A stretch of 64,000 nt of DNA, from positions 1-64,000 of the forward strand of contig NZ_AUGZ01000008.1 of assembly GCF_000422925.1 (NCBI RefSeq), written 5' to 3'. Source of the stretch: Paludibacterium yongneupense DSM 18731. GTDB taxonomy: Bacteria > Pseudomonadota > Gammaproteobacteria > Burkholderiales > Chromobacteriaceae. Positions 7,050-15,336 of this stretch are shown here, piece by piece. Numbering within the stretch: the first letter of the stretch is position 1; every line of letters starts with the position of its first letter. The position numbers were made by a program, and so were the translations under genes. Under the pieces are notes generated by a model that saw only the letters and a list, made by a program, of their open reading frames with translations, was not told the origin of the DNA and ran no database searches.

Positions 7050-8363
7050 TCAACGCAATGGGCGAGCAAACTCAACCGCCTGAACATACTCCCCGCCCCG
7101 TTGCACATCCAAGAAATCCGCCCACCACTGCATCATCTGGCTGCGTTGGGTCAGGTACTCCGCCTTGTGGATGTACGCCGCCCGCACGCCGTTGCGTTCC
7201 TGATGGCTCATCTGCCGCTCGATGATGTCCTGCGCCCATAGCCCGGATTCGTTCAGTGCGCTGCAGGCCATCGCCCGGAAGCCGTGGCCACAGATGTCCT
7301 GTTCGGTGTCGTAGGCCATCAGCCGCAGGGCTTTGTTGATGGTGTTCTCCGACATCGGCTTGTTGGGGTTGTGGTCGCCGGCGAAGACGAACTCACCATG
7401 CCCAGTCATCAGTTTGATTTCCTCCAGCACGGCCATGGCCTGCCGCGGCAGTGGGACGACATGCGGCGTGCGCATTTTGGCGCCACGTTGTGAGTGCTTG
7501 ATGCCGTCGATGGCTTCGCGCTCGGCAGGAATGGTCCAGGTGGCGCGTTTCCAGTCGATTTCGTTCCAGCGCATGAAGCGCAGTTCGCTAGAGCGGACGA
7601 AGGTCAGCAGGGTGAAACGTAGCGCTGCTTGGGTCAGTTTGCGACCATTGAATTGGTTGATGCGGCTGATCAGTTCGGGCAAGCGTGCCAGCGGCAGGGC
7701 CGGGCGGTGTTTTGCTTTTGCGACCGTCAGTGCGCCTTGCAAGTCAGCGGCCGGGTTGGACTCGATACGGCCGATCTGCACGGCATAGCGCATGATGGCG
7801 GTGATGTATTGCTGCAGACGGCTGGCGACGTCCAGGTGTCCACGTTCTTCGACGGGGCGCAGCGCCATCAGCAGGTCGCGAGTTTTCAGTTCGTTGACTG
7901 ATCGTTTGCCTAGGGTAGGGAACAGCTCAACTTCAATGCGACGCAGGATTCTGGCCGCATGGTCGGCGGACCAGCGTGCGGCGGATCGGGTGTGCCATTC
8001 ACGCGCCACAGCTTCAAAACAATTTTCGGCATCGAAGATCGCTTGTTGCTTTACCTGCTGTTTTGCCTGGTTGGGGTCGATGCCGTCCTTGATCTGCTTC
8101 CTGGCTTCATACGCCAGGTCACGGGCTTCGGTGAGCGAGACCTGAATCTTCTCAGTCTTGGCTTTGCCGTTTTCGTCGTACTGGGTGGGGCCGCAGTAAA
8201 CGCCGATCGCCAGCAATTTTTCTTTGCCGTCGATGCGGTATTTCAGGCGCCAGTACTTGGAGCCGTTCGGGTTGATCAGCAGGAACAAGCCTTTTTCGTC
8301 GGCAAGCTTTCTCGGCTTGTCCGTAGGCCTGGCATTCTTGATGGCTAAGGCTGTCAGGGGCAT
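7050..8363 (-). CDS. P4-type tyrosine integrase of the genomic island
   Basis: A site-specific recombinase of about 437 residues. The N-terminal arm-binding domain (MPLTALAIKNARPTDKPRKL, the DUF4102 type) is followed by a core-binding domain and the catalytic domain. Visible catalytic residues include the arginine in TFVRSSELRFMRW, HGFRAMACSALNE for the H-x-x-R box, and the nucleophilic tyrosine in RAAYIHKAEYL. The open frame extends upstream to 8402, but the ATG at 8361-8363 gives the normal N terminus. The gene points away from the tRNA-Leu 3' end 160 bases away, the standard arrangement for islands integrated into tRNA genes. Confidence 0.93.
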   Translation of the reverse strand: MPLTALAIKNARPTDKPRKLADEKGLFLLINPNGSKYWRLKYRIDGKEKLLAIGVYCGPTQYDENGKAKTEKIQVSLTEARDLAYEARKQIKDGIDPNQAKQQVKQQAIFDAENCFEAVAREWHTRSAARWSADHAARILRRIEVELFPTLGKRSVNELKTRDLLMALRPVEERGHLDVASRLQQYITAIMRYAVQIGRIESNPAADLQGALTVAKAKHRPALPLARLPELISRINQFNGRKLTQAALRFTLLTFVRSSELRFMRWNEIDWKRATWTIPAEREAIDGIKHSQRGAKMRTPHVVPLPRQAMAVLEEIKLMTGHGEFVFAGDHNPNKPMSENTINKALRLMAYDTEQDICGHGFRAMACSALNESGLWAQDIIERQMSHQERNGVRAAYIHKAEYLTQRSQMMQWWADFLDVQRGGEYVQAVEFARPLR

Positions 8364-8393
8364 TTGGGGGTAACTCCCTAATCGAACCGGGTA

Positions 8394-8422
8394 TACCCCC
8401 AATTCTACCCCCAGGTACCCCC
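8394..8422. repeat. Three TACCCCC direct repeats upstream of the integrase
   Basis: TACCCCC occurs at 8394-8400, 8406-8412 and 8416-8422, between the integrase start and the tRNA. Short iterated sites in this position are often arm-type integrase or excisionase binding sites; that role is an inference here. Confidence 0.5.
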
Positions 8423-8459
8423 GGATTCCTATGGATTTGAGTGGACGACTCTGGAAACA

Positions 8460-8495
8460 AAAAACCCGCAGAGCTTTGTGCTGTGCGGGTTTTAG
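8460..8495. terminator. Stem-loop with A- and T-tracts after tRNA-Leu (bidirectional)
   Basis: AAAACCCGCA and TGCGGGTTTT form a 10-bp stem around a short loop, giving an intrinsic terminator in either direction. It lies just downstream of the tRNA-Leu gene on the minus strand, inside the island side of the junction. Confidence 0.7.
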
Positions 8496-8525
8496 GTCGA
8501 TATCGGATCACCTTGGACTTGGTGA

Positions 8526-8610
8526 TGGTGCCCAGGGCCGGACTCGAACCGGCACACCTTGCGGCGGGGGATTTTGAGTCCCCTGCGTCTACCAATTTCG
8601 CCACCTGGGC
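8526..8610 (-). tRNA. tRNA-Leu (anticodon CAA)
   Basis: An 85-nt gene on the minus strand that includes the CCA end. The acceptor stem is GCCCAGG paired with CCTGGGC followed by A-CCA. The anticodon stem-loop reads GGGGA-CTCAAAA-TCCCC, giving anticodon CAA for leucine UUG codons. The long variable arm (class II) and the GTTCGAGTC T-loop are both present. The 3' end abuts the island, so it is the likely attachment site; the second att copy is outside the window to the left. Confidence 0.95.
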
Positions 8611-8665
8611 CAAGTCAGAGGAGGGCAGTTTACCCAAAGCGCGGCGGCTTGTAAACGGGGACGGC

Positions 8666-9544
8666 TTATTCGCGTTCGGGTTTCAGGCTCAGCGCGAGGT
8701 CGTACAGCTTTTTCTTGTTGGCGCCGGTGATGCGGGCGGCCAACTGCGCGGCCTGGCGGGTCGGCAGTTCGGCGGCGAGGATCTCGAGCGTCTTGACCGC
8801 GTCCGGCGGCAGCGCCTCGTCGTCGTCGACGCGCGGGACGGCATCGATGATCAGCACGATCTCGCCGCGGCGCTGGTTGGCGTCGGAGCGGACCCACTCG
8901 AGCATCTCGCCGGCCGACTGCGCGCGCAGGGTCTCGAAAGTCTTGGTCAGCTCGCGGGCCAGCAATAGCGGGCGGTCGGCGCCGAGTTCGGCTACGATGT
9001 CGCTCAGGCTGTCCTCGATGCGGTGCGGGGCTTCGTAGCACACCACGCAGTAGGGGGCCGCGCTCCATTGCGCGAGCGTGCGCCGCCGCTCGCCGGACTT
9101 GGGCGGCAGAAAGCCGTGGAACAGAAACGACGGCGCGGTGAGCCCGCTCGCGGACAGCGCGGCGATCACGGCCGAGGGGCCGGGAATCGGGCAGACGCGC
9201 AGGCCGGCGGCGCGCACCGCCTGCGCGAGGCGCGCGCCGGGGTCGGACACGGCCGGCGTGCCGGCATCGGAGACTTGCACCACGATCTGGTCTTCCCTGA
9301 GCCAGTTGATCACCTGTTCGGCCATGCTGCGCTCGTTGTGTTCGCGCAGGCTGACCAGGCGGGTGGCGTGGATGCCGTAGGACTTCAGCAGCTGTCCGGT
9401 GACGCGCGTATCCTCGGCGCAGACCACATCGGCCACGCCGAAGGCGGCGAGTCCGCGCGCGGTGATGTCAGCCAGATTCCCAATGGGGGTGGCCAACACA
9501 TATAATGTCCCGCGAGCAAAACTTTCTCGGGAAGATTCAATCAA
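8666..9544 (-). CDS. rsmI: 16S rRNA (cytidine1402-2'-O)-methyltransferase
   Basis: RsmI uses SAM to methylate the ribose of C1402 in 16S rRNA. The tetrapyrrole methylase fold is recognisable: GTLYVLATPIGNLADIT near the N terminus, DTRVTGQLLKSYGI, VSDAGTPAVSDPGARL, PGPSAVIAALSASGL and FHGFLPPKSGER. The length of about 292 residues matches the family. The only suitable start before GTLYV is a TTG at 9542-9544, so the start is uncertain. It directly abuts the divergent lppC-type gene, the same arrangement as in many proteobacteria. Confidence 0.93.
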   Translation of the reverse strand: MIESSRESFARGTLYVLATPIGNLADITARGLAAFGVADVVCAEDTRVTGQLLKSYGIHATRLVSLREHNERSMAEQVINWLREDQIVVQVSDAGTPAVSDPGARLAQAVRAAGLRVCPIPGPSAVIAALSASGLTAPSFLFHGFLPPKSGERRRTLAQWSAAPYCVVCYEAPHRIEDSLSDIVAELGADRPLLLARELTKTFETLRAQSAGEMLEWVRSDANQRRGEIVLIIDAVPRVDDDEALPPDAVKTLEILAAELPTRQAAQLAARITGANKKKLYDLALSLKPERE

Positions 9545-9559
9545 GTGAGCAAACGACGT

Positions 9560-10705
9560 ATGCAAAAACTGGCTCCGCTGGTGGTTGGCATCGTGTTGAC
9601 ATGGCTGGGCGCACATGCGGCCGCCCAGCAACCCGACTATATCATTCAACTCAACGCGGCGCCGCTGCAAAGCCTGAATGAGCCGCCGCTGCCGCGGCCG
9701 GCCGCGGCGGCGGCAGCAGCGGCGGTGACGTCCCTGCCTGCCAGCGCACCGCAGACGGTGCGGGCCGGGCATACGCCCGCGCATATCCGCATCGGTCTGT
9801 TGCTGCCGACCGAGTCGCGGACGCTGGGCGAGGCGGCCCAGGTGGTGCGCGCGGGCTTCGAGGCCGCGGCCGCCACCGAGCAGAATGCCGAGGTGGTGTT
9901 TGTCGACGAGCAGGAAAACAATGTCGCCGCGCGTTATCGCGAGGCGGTCGCCGGCGGCGTCAACGTGATGGTCGGTCCGCTCACGCGGCAGGGCATCGCC
10001 GCGGTGGCGCCTTTCGTCAAGGTGCCGACGCTGGTGCTCAATACGCTGGAGCCGGGGACGCCGGCCAGCCCGCGCTTGCTGAGCCTGTCGCTGTCGGTCG
10101 AGAGCGAGGGGCGCCAGATCGCGCGCCAGATGCATGAGGATGGTCGCATGGCCCCGCTGGTGGTCAGCGACGACGAGGCCTTGTCGCGCCGCTTGCAGCA
10201 GGCTTTCGCCGACGAATGGCGGCGCCTGGGCGGGCACGCGCCGGCTGCGCTTGTCTGGAACGGCGGCGCGCCGGCCGGGCTCGCGGCGGCGGTGGCGGCC
10301 AGCGATGGCGTGTTTGTGGCGCTGGAGCCGCATGCGGCCGCGGTGCTCAAGGCCGGCCTGTCGCCGGATCTGGCGGTGTACGCGACCTCGCAGCTCAATA
10401 CGCGCTCCCCGGAGGCGGGGTTGGCCGGTATCCGCTTCATCGATATGCCGTGGTTTCTGATGCGCGAGCAGTCCGAGGTCAAGCGTTACCCGCGGCCGCA
10501 GAGCACGCTGACGTTGCAGACGGAGCGTCTGTACGCGCTGGGCATCGATGCCTACCGTCTGGCGGTGATGATGGCGCAACCGCGCTGGACCGCGTCCGGT
10601 CTGCGACTGAATGGCGTGACCGGCGACTTGAAGCTGGGCCGCGACCGCCAGTTCGAGCGCAATCTGCCGTTGTCCATCATGACGGCGGATGCGCCGGCGA
10701 AATGA
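9560..10705 (+). CDS. LppC/LpoA-family periplasmic protein (penicillin-binding protein activator-like)
   Basis: A protein of about 381 residues with the periplasmic-binding-protein-like fold of the LppC family; LpoA of Enterobacteria activates PBP1A. I chose the ATG at 9560, which gives a clean signal peptide ([20 protein letters not shown], then AA|QQ); a GTG at 9545 is the alternative. No lipobox cysteine is present, so unlike LpoA it is probably a soluble periplasmic protein. An alanine/proline-rich linker (residues about 45-60) precedes the domain beginning [17 protein letters not shown]. The TPR half of LpoA is missing. It starts the run lppC-yraN-diaA-dolP. A TATAAT box lies at 9501-9506. 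Confidence 0.75.
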   Translation: MQKLAPLVVGIVLTWLGAHAAAQQPDYIIQLNAAPLQSLNEPPLPRPAAAAAAAAVTSLPASAPQTVRAGHTPAHIRIGLLLPTESRTLGEAAQVVRAGFEAAAATEQNAEVVFVDEQENNVAARYREAVAGGVNVMVGPLTRQGIAAVAPFVKVPTLVLNTLEPGTPASPRLLSLSLSVESEGRQIARQMHEDGRMAPLVVSDDEALSRRLQQAFADEWRRLGGHAPAALVWNGGAPAGLAAAVAASDGVFVALEPHAAAVLKAGLSPDLAVYATSQLNTRSPEAGLAGIRFIDMPWFLMREQSEVKRYPRPQSTLTLQTERLYALGIDAYRLAVMMAQPRWTASGLRLNGVTGDLKLGRDRQFERNLPLSIMTADAPAK

Positions 10706-10706
10706 G

Positions 10707-11042
10707 ATGAATAGCGCCGGTCGCGCGGCGGAGGATCGCGCGCTGGTTTTTTTGCAACAACACGGACTACGGTTGGTCGAACGCAATTGGTGCTGCCGCG
10801 GCGGCGAGATCGATCTGGTCATGCGCGACGGGGCGGTCTGGGTGCTGGTCGAGGTTCGTCACCGCAGCGCCTCGCGTTTCGGCGGGGCGCTGGCCAGCAT
10901 CACCCCGGCCAAGTGTCGCCGGCTGCGGCTGGCGGCGAACGCGTATTGCCAGGCTCGCGGCGTGACCGACAACTGCCGCTTCGACGCGGTGGTCAGCGAC
11001 GGCGAGTCGGGGCCGGTCTGGCTCAAAAACATTCAGGTGTAG
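10707..11042 (+). CDS. yraN: YraN family protein (UPF0102, endonuclease-like fold)
   Basis: A 111-residue YraN protein. The signature [20 protein letters not shown] is followed by [18 protein letters not shown] and VLVEVRHR, the D...E-x-R/K arrangement of the PD-(D/E)xK-like UPF0102 fold; the cellular function is not established. The ATG at 10707 lies one base after the stop of the preceding gene, so it is probably coupled. An upstream in-frame ATG at 10689 would overlap lppC and give an atypical N terminus. Confidence 0.92.
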   Translation: MNSAGRAAEDRALVFLQQHGLRLVERNWCCRGGEIDLVMRDGAVWVLVEVRHRSASRFGGALASITPAKCRRLRLAANAYCQARGVTDNCRFDAVVSDGESGPVWLKNIQV

Positions 11043-11071
11043 CAATATGCCGCATCACACAAGGAAGAATC

Positions 11072-11662
11072 ATGGATCTCATCGATCGCGTTAACGGGCA
11101 TTTTCTGGAAAGCATCGCCGCCAAACAGACCTCGATGGAGGCACTGTCGCCGGCCGTCGCGGCGGCGGCGGAGCGCATGGTCTCCTGCTTCATGAACGAA
11201 GGCAAGGTACTGGCCTGCGGCAACGGCGGTTCGGCCGCCGATGCGCAGCATTTTGCGGCCGAGATGGTCGGCCGTTTCGAAAAAGAGCGCCCGGGTCTGG
11301 CGGCGATCTCGATGGCGACCGACACCTCGGCCTTGACCGCGATCGGCAACGATTACGATTTCGACATGGTGTTTTCCAAGCAGGTGCGCGCGCTCGGCCA
11401 TACCAACGATCTGTTGCTGGCGATTTCGACCTCGGGCAATTCGGCCAATGTGATCGAGGCGATCTATGCGGCGCACGAGCGCGGCATGGGCGTGATCGCG
11501 CTGACCGGCAAGGATGGCGGCAAGATCAGCGAGATTCTGTCGCCGGAAGATATTCTGCTCAATGTGCCGGTGATGCGGACCGCGCGTATCCAGGAGGTGC
11601 ATATCCTGCTGATCCATGCGCTGTGCGACGCCATCGACTACATGCTGCTGGGAGGCGAGTGA
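11072..11662 (+). CDS. diaA: SIS-domain protein, DiaA / phosphoheptose isomerase family
   Basis: A 196-residue single-SIS-domain protein: VLACGNGGSAADAQHFAAEM and LLAISTSGNSANVIEAIYAA are the sugar-phosphate-binding loops. Family members include GmhA (sedoheptulose 7-phosphate isomerase) and DiaA (DnaA-initiator-associating protein). The gene order yraN-SIS-dolP is that of diaA in Enterobacteria, so I favour DiaA; sequence alone does not exclude GmhA activity. An AAGGAAG ribosome binding site precedes the ATG. Its stop overlaps the next start by one base. Confidence 0.85.
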   Translation: MDLIDRVNGHFLESIAAKQTSMEALSPAVAAAAERMVSCFMNEGKVLACGNGGSAADAQHFAAEMVGRFEKERPGLAAISMATDTSALTAIGNDYDFDMVFSKQVRALGHTNDLLLAISTSGNSANVIEAIYAAHERGMGVIALTGKDGGKISEILSPEDILLNVPVMRTARIQEVHILLIHALCDAIDYMLLGGE

Positions 11663-12249
11663 TGCGACGGGGCTGGCTTGCTCTGGGCTGCGCCGCGGTG
11701 CTGGCCTCGACCTTGTCCGGCTGCCTGTTCCCGCTGGTGGCGGGCGGTGCGGTCGGCGCGACGCTGGTCGCCAGCGACCGTCGTTCGACGGGGACCTATG
11801 TCAACGACCAGACGATAGAGTTGAAGGCGGGTAACCAGATCTCGACGCGTCTGCCGACGGCGCATGTGAATGTGACCAGTTTCAACCAGACCGTGCTGAT
11901 GACCGGCGAGGTGCCTAGCGACGAGGCGCGGCGCGAGGCGGAAACCATCGTGCGTGCGCTGCCGAATGTGCGCCGGGTGCAGAATTACACCGTGGTGGAT
12001 GTGGCATCGACCCTTGGTCAGCGCAATAACGACGCCTGGATCACGGCCAAGGTGCGCGGCCGCCTGCTGGACGGCAAGTATGCGTCGCAGGCGCTCAAGG
12101 TGGTGACCGAGCGCGGCGTGGTGTACCTGCTGGGTCTGGTCTCGCACACCGAGGGCGATGCCGCGACGACCGTGGTCAGCGAGACGTCGGGCGTGCTGAA
12201 AGTGGTGACGCTGTTCGAATATATTTCGGACGTCCCGTCCGCGCAGTAA
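11662..12249 (+). CDS. dolP: BON-domain outer membrane lipoprotein DolP
   Basis: A 195-residue lipoprotein. A signal peptide ends in the lipobox LSGC (cysteine about residue 21). Two BON domains follow (roughly residues 50-115 and 125-190), with the family pattern VNVTSFNQTVLMTGEVPSDE and VVTERGVVYLLGLVSHTEGD. DolP (YraP) helps maintain outer membrane integrity and binds phospholipid. It is the last gene of the run and its start overlaps the diaA-type stop (TGATG). Confidence 0.92.
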   Translation: MRRGWLALGCAAVLASTLSGCLFPLVAGGAVGATLVASDRRSTGTYVNDQTIELKAGNQISTRLPTAHVNVTSFNQTVLMTGEVPSDEARREAETIVRALPNVRRVQNYTVVDVASTLGQRNNDAWITAKVRGRLLDGKYASQALKVVTERGVVYLLGLVSHTEGDAATTVVSETSGVLKVVTLFEYISDVPSAQ

Positions 12250-12273
12250 GGCGCGGCGGCAAGGGACAGGAAG

Positions 12274-12295
12274 CGAGGCGACCGTGGTCGCCTCG
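12274..12295. terminator. Perfect 10-bp stem-loop between convergent genes
   Basis: CGAGGCGACC and GGTCGCCTCG flank a 2-base centre between the ends of dolP and the convergent nitroreductase. A strong GC stem but no T-tract, so termination is inferred from position. Confidence 0.5.
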
Positions 12296-12303
12296 CCGTG
12301 CCG

Positions 12304-12894
12304 TCACAGGACCTTGACGGCGGTGTCGAAGGGCAGGCGCGGGCCGCGCGGGTGGTTGCCCGAGGCGTCGCCGTAGCCGAGGTTGACGATGAAGTTGCTC
12401 TTCCATCCGCCATCCGGAAAGAATTCGGCATCGACGCGCGCGTTGTCGAAGCCGCTCATCGGGCCGGCATCCAGCCCGAGCATGCGGGCGGCGATGATCA
12501 GGTAGGCGCCTTGCAGCGTGCCGTTGCGCAGTGCGGTCAGGCTGGCCAGCTCGGCGTTGGCCTCGAACATCGGGCGGGCGTCGTAGGCGGGAAACTGAGT
12601 CGGCAGCTGGTCGTAAAAGCGGGTGTCGTGGGCGATGATCACGGTCAGCGGCGCGAGCCTCGTCTTGTCGACATTGCTGGGGCCCAGCGCCGGCAGCAGG
12701 CGCGCGCGCGCTTCGGCGCTGCGCAGCACCAGGTAGCGCCCGGGCTGGGCGTTCATCGAGGTCGGGCCCCATTTCAGCAAGTCGTACAGGCGTCGTACGG
12801 TTTCGTCGTTGACGGTGCGGTCGGTGAATTTGTTGAAGGTGCGTGCAGAAACAAAAATCTGTTCTTGCGCGGCCTGATCCAGTGATGCTGCCAT
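12304..12894 (-). CDS. RutE-type nitroreductase (malonic semialdehyde reductase family)
   Basis: A flavoprotein of the nitroreductase family, 196 residues, the same length as E. coli RutE. Recognised motifs are RTFNKFTDRTV, LYDLLKWGPTSMNAQPGRYL, TLQGAYLIIAARMLGLDAGP and FPDGGWKSNFIVNLGYGD. RutE reduces malonic semialdehyde in uracil breakdown, but no rut genes are nearby, so a general FMN-dependent reductase of the same subfamily is equally possible. The start is the ATG at 12892-12894 (MAASLDQAAQ); an upstream in-frame codon at 12960 adds an unlikely tail. Confidence 0.88.
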   Translation of the reverse strand: MAASLDQAAQEQIFVSARTFNKFTDRTVNDETVRRLYDLLKWGPTSMNAQPGRYLVLRSAEARARLLPALGPSNVDKTRLAPLTVIIAHDTRFYDQLPTQFPAYDARPMFEANAELASLTALRNGTLQGAYLIIAARMLGLDAGPMSGFDNARVDAEFFPDGGWKSNFIVNLGYGDASGNHPRGPRLPFDTAVKVL

Positions 12895-12985
12895 TGTCGT
12901 CGTCCTTTCATTGGGCTCGTTCCACGGGAGCGAACCTGCAAGCCTTGCGGCACGATTCATTACGGTACTCGATGCTGCACCCTGT

Positions 12986-14185
12986 TTAACGGGTGACGGT
13001 CGGCGTCAGCATGTCGGCGCACAACACGTGCATGGCTTCGTTGATTTCGATGGCCATGGACAGGGTGACGCAACTGCGGGTGTCGGTCATCGACAGATAG
13101 GGATCGCTCATATACAGCACGCCCGGCTGATCGATGGCGTGTTGAAAATACGGCCGCCGCGACCAGACGGCGCCGGTGGTGTCGGCCAGCGGCGCAAAGC
13201 GCGGGCTGATCTTGCGCGCCTGGCGGGTGTTGAGGTTGCGTCCGATCTGGCGGCCTTCGCTGTCGAGCAGAAAACAGCGGATCACGTCGGGGATGGCCAG
13301 CATCGGTTTGGCGGCTTCGTCGAAGGCGGTGTTCTGCATCAGCGAGATCGCGCTTTGTACGAAAGACTGGCGGGCGAGTTCGAGCTGGCGGCGCGTGAGC
13401 TTGCGCTTGAGCAGGTCGCGCACCATCAGGTCGTCCCAGCGTGCGTCGATGCGCGGCGTAATCAGCGCATCGGAGTCGGGTTTGAGCGCGGGGCGGGCGA
13501 CGTAATAGCCCTGTACCAGATCGCACCCCGATTCCAGGGCCAGCAGCACGTCCTGTTCGGTTTCCACCCCTTCCTGCACTACCATGGCCCCGGTTTCATG
13601 CATCAGGTGCACCAGCCGCTGCAGCAGGTCGCGCATGCGCGGCTGGGTGGCGGCGCCGCGCAACAGGTGGCGGTCGAATTTGACCATGTCGGGCATCAGC
13701 TCGCACACCCGGTCAAAGTTGGAGTGGCCGACGCCGAAGTCGTCGATGGCGAGCGAGAAGCCCTGCGTTTTCAGATGCCGGATGCCGGATACGAGTCTGT
13801 CGTCCAGTTCCAGGACATGTTCGAGGACTTCGAGCACCACGCTGCTCGGTTCCACCCCGCTGGAGGTGATGATGTCGGCGAGTTCGGCCGTGCGCTCGGG
13901 TTCGGTCAGCGAGGCGGCGTCGATATTGAGGAACAGCCAGCGCGGTTCGTGCTCCTGCGTCGCGAAGCGCGCGGTATGGGCGGCACAGACCACCATGTCC
14001 ATATGGTGGCGCTGCTCGGCTGTCGACATGCGCAGAAACGCATCTTCGGGTTCCAATGGCTGGCCATCGACGCTGGCTCTGAGCAAGGCTTCGACGCCGA
14101 CCGTGCGCCGGTGCGCGAGGCTGTAGACAGGCTGGAAATGACTACCGAGCACCATCCCGGCATACGTTGGCGATGCAAGCGTCAT
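12986..14185 (-). CDS. EAL-domain cyclic-di-GMP phosphodiesterase with C-terminal Cache-like domain
   Basis: A protein of 399 residues with an N-terminal EAL domain (about residues 10-240) and a C-terminal region of about 150 residues resembling a Cache/PDC sensor. The catalytic set is complete: VEALLR, FLNID, LEVLEH, AIDDFGVGHS, MVKFDRH, VQEGVET and VQGYYVARP. It should hydrolyse c-di-GMP to pGpG. There is no signal peptide or membrane helix, so the sensor-like part is cytoplasmic, which is unusual because Cache domains are normally periplasmic and N-terminal. Monocistronic. Confidence 0.88.
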   Translation of the reverse strand: MTLASPTYAGMVLGSHFQPVYSLAHRRTVGVEALLRASVDGQPLEPEDAFLRMSTAEQRHHMDMVVCAAHTARFATQEHEPRWLFLNIDAASLTEPERTAELADIITSSGVEPSSVVLEVLEHVLELDDRLVSGIRHLKTQGFSLAIDDFGVGHSNFDRVCELMPDMVKFDRHLLRGAATQPRMRDLLQRLVHLMHETGAMVVQEGVETEQDVLLALESGCDLVQGYYVARPALKPDSDALITPRIDARWDDLMVRDLLKRKLTRRQLELARQSFVQSAISLMQNTAFDEAAKPMLAIPDVIRCFLLDSEGRQIGRNLNTRQARKISPRFAPLADTTGAVWSRRPYFQHAIDQPGVLYMSDPYLSMTDTRSCVTLSMAIEINEAMHVLCADMLTPTVTR

Positions 14186-14299
14186 TGATGAATCCTTGGA
14201 GAATATGGCGTAAATAGGGGAGTATTACCCCGTACCGCAGTGCAAGCAATAGGCATTCCAGTTTAGTTCAAGCGGGACAGCTAGCCGACTTCAATATGC

Positions 14300-14338
14300 A
14301 AAAAGCCCGGTCAGGCCGCGAGTGCGGCGTAACCGGGC
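14300..14338 (-). terminator. Intrinsic terminator of the Tim44-domain gene
   Basis: On the minus strand, CCCGGTTACGCC and a complementary arm containing ACCGGGC are followed by TTTTT. It sits just downstream of the stop at 14358. Confidence 0.75.
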
Positions 14339-14357
14339 CGGGTCGTTCCAGGCGGGA

Positions 14358-15278
14358 TCAGTCTTGCTGGATGCCGGCGACCAGCCATTTGGTGCCGGCC
14401 GGATCCTTCACGTAGTGCCAGGTCTCGTTGAACGGAACCGGGGACGCGTTGACCGACTCGCTGACTTGCCCGCTGAAGCGGACGCTGGCGATATAGCGCC
14501 CGGCTTCGGCCGCCGAATCGATCAGCCTGCAATCGAGGTTCTGGAAGTCGGCCACGTCGCCGTTGCCGGCGATGGTGCCGCGCAGTTCGTCGAACAGCTC
14601 GGGCGTCATGTAACGGCGGACTTCTTCGACGCTGTCAGGCGTGTTGAGGCTCTGCAGGTGCAGGAAGGTCGCCTTGGCCTGGCGCAGGAAATACGGCGTT
14701 TCGGTGCCGTCCGGCAGGCGCGAGACCGGTGCTTCGGCCGTCGCGAAACCGCCTGCGGCCGGGAAGCCGGAGCCTATCTTGGGGATGGGTTCGAAGCGGT
14801 TCTGGCCGGCGGCCGGCGATTGCAGCGGCTGCGTGCGCGGGTCTTCAGGGGTGCCCGCACGGCGGCGGAACCACATCAAGCCGACTGCCAGCAGGGCGAC
14901 CAGACCGGCGATCAGGCCCCAGGGTATGCTGCGCTCGGGTTCCTGTACCGGAGCGGCCACCGGTTGCGAGGCATTGGCCGGCGCCGGCGCGGCGTTGGCC
15001 TGGTTGCCGTGCGAGGAGCCTATCATGTAGCCGACGGCGGCGCCTGCAGCACCGGCCGCAACGGCGGTGCCGATGCCGGGGCCGCGACGCGGGGCGGCTT
15101 GTGCGGGGGCCGGTGCCGGCGCCGCCGGCGCGGCCGGAGCCGGAGTATAGGTCTGGGTCGGCGCAACGCGGCGCATGCCGGCACTACGTCCGCCGCCAAG
15201 GCGTGCGGCCTCGGCCAGGGGGGCTGCCAGCACCGAAACCATGGTGAAGGCGAGCAAAATCGTCTTCGCGCGAATCAT
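14358..15278 (-). CDS. Tim44/TimA-domain membrane protein
   Basis: A protein of 306 residues. An N-terminal signal peptide (MIRAKTILLAFTMVSVLAAP, then LAEAA) is followed by a low-complexity Ala/Pro region with GGGRSAGMRR, a glycine/alanine-rich helix (IGTAVAAGAAGAAVGYMIG) and a second hydrophobic segment (IPWGLIAGLVALLAVGLMWF), then the C-terminal Tim44-like domain (about residues 190-306: FLRQAKATFLHLQSL, ETWHYVKDP). Bacterial Tim44-like proteins of this layout are common in betaproteobacteria; their function is not settled. An intrinsic terminator follows. Confidence 0.88.
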   Translation of the reverse strand: MIRAKTILLAFTMVSVLAAPLAEAARLGGGRSAGMRRVAPTQTYTPAPAAPAAPAPAPAQAAPRRGPGIGTAVAAGAAGAAVGYMIGSSHGNQANAAPAPANASQPVAAPVQEPERSIPWGLIAGLVALLAVGLMWFRRRAGTPEDPRTQPLQSPAAGQNRFEPIPKIGSGFPAAGGFATAEAPVSRLPDGTETPYFLRQAKATFLHLQSLNTPDSVEEVRRYMTPELFDELRGTIAGNGDVADFQNLDCRLIDSAAEAGRYIASVRFSGQVSESVNASPVPFNETWHYVKDPAGTKWLVAGIQQD

Positions 15279-15336
15279 AAGGGGGTTTTCTCCATTGAGA
15301 GGTCAGAATGCCACGGTGTGACTACTGGCCTGCCTG

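Noticed and set aside
8666-10822. A 718-codon open frame on the minus strand
   Set aside because: Only the part from about 9544 downwards is RsmI. The upstream extension is the antisense of the lppC-type gene and has arginine-rich, domain-free composition.
12911-14188. Long plus-strand frame of 425 codons
   Set aside because: It is antisense to the EAL gene, which has a complete set of catalytic motifs. The plus-strand translation has no recognisable motif.
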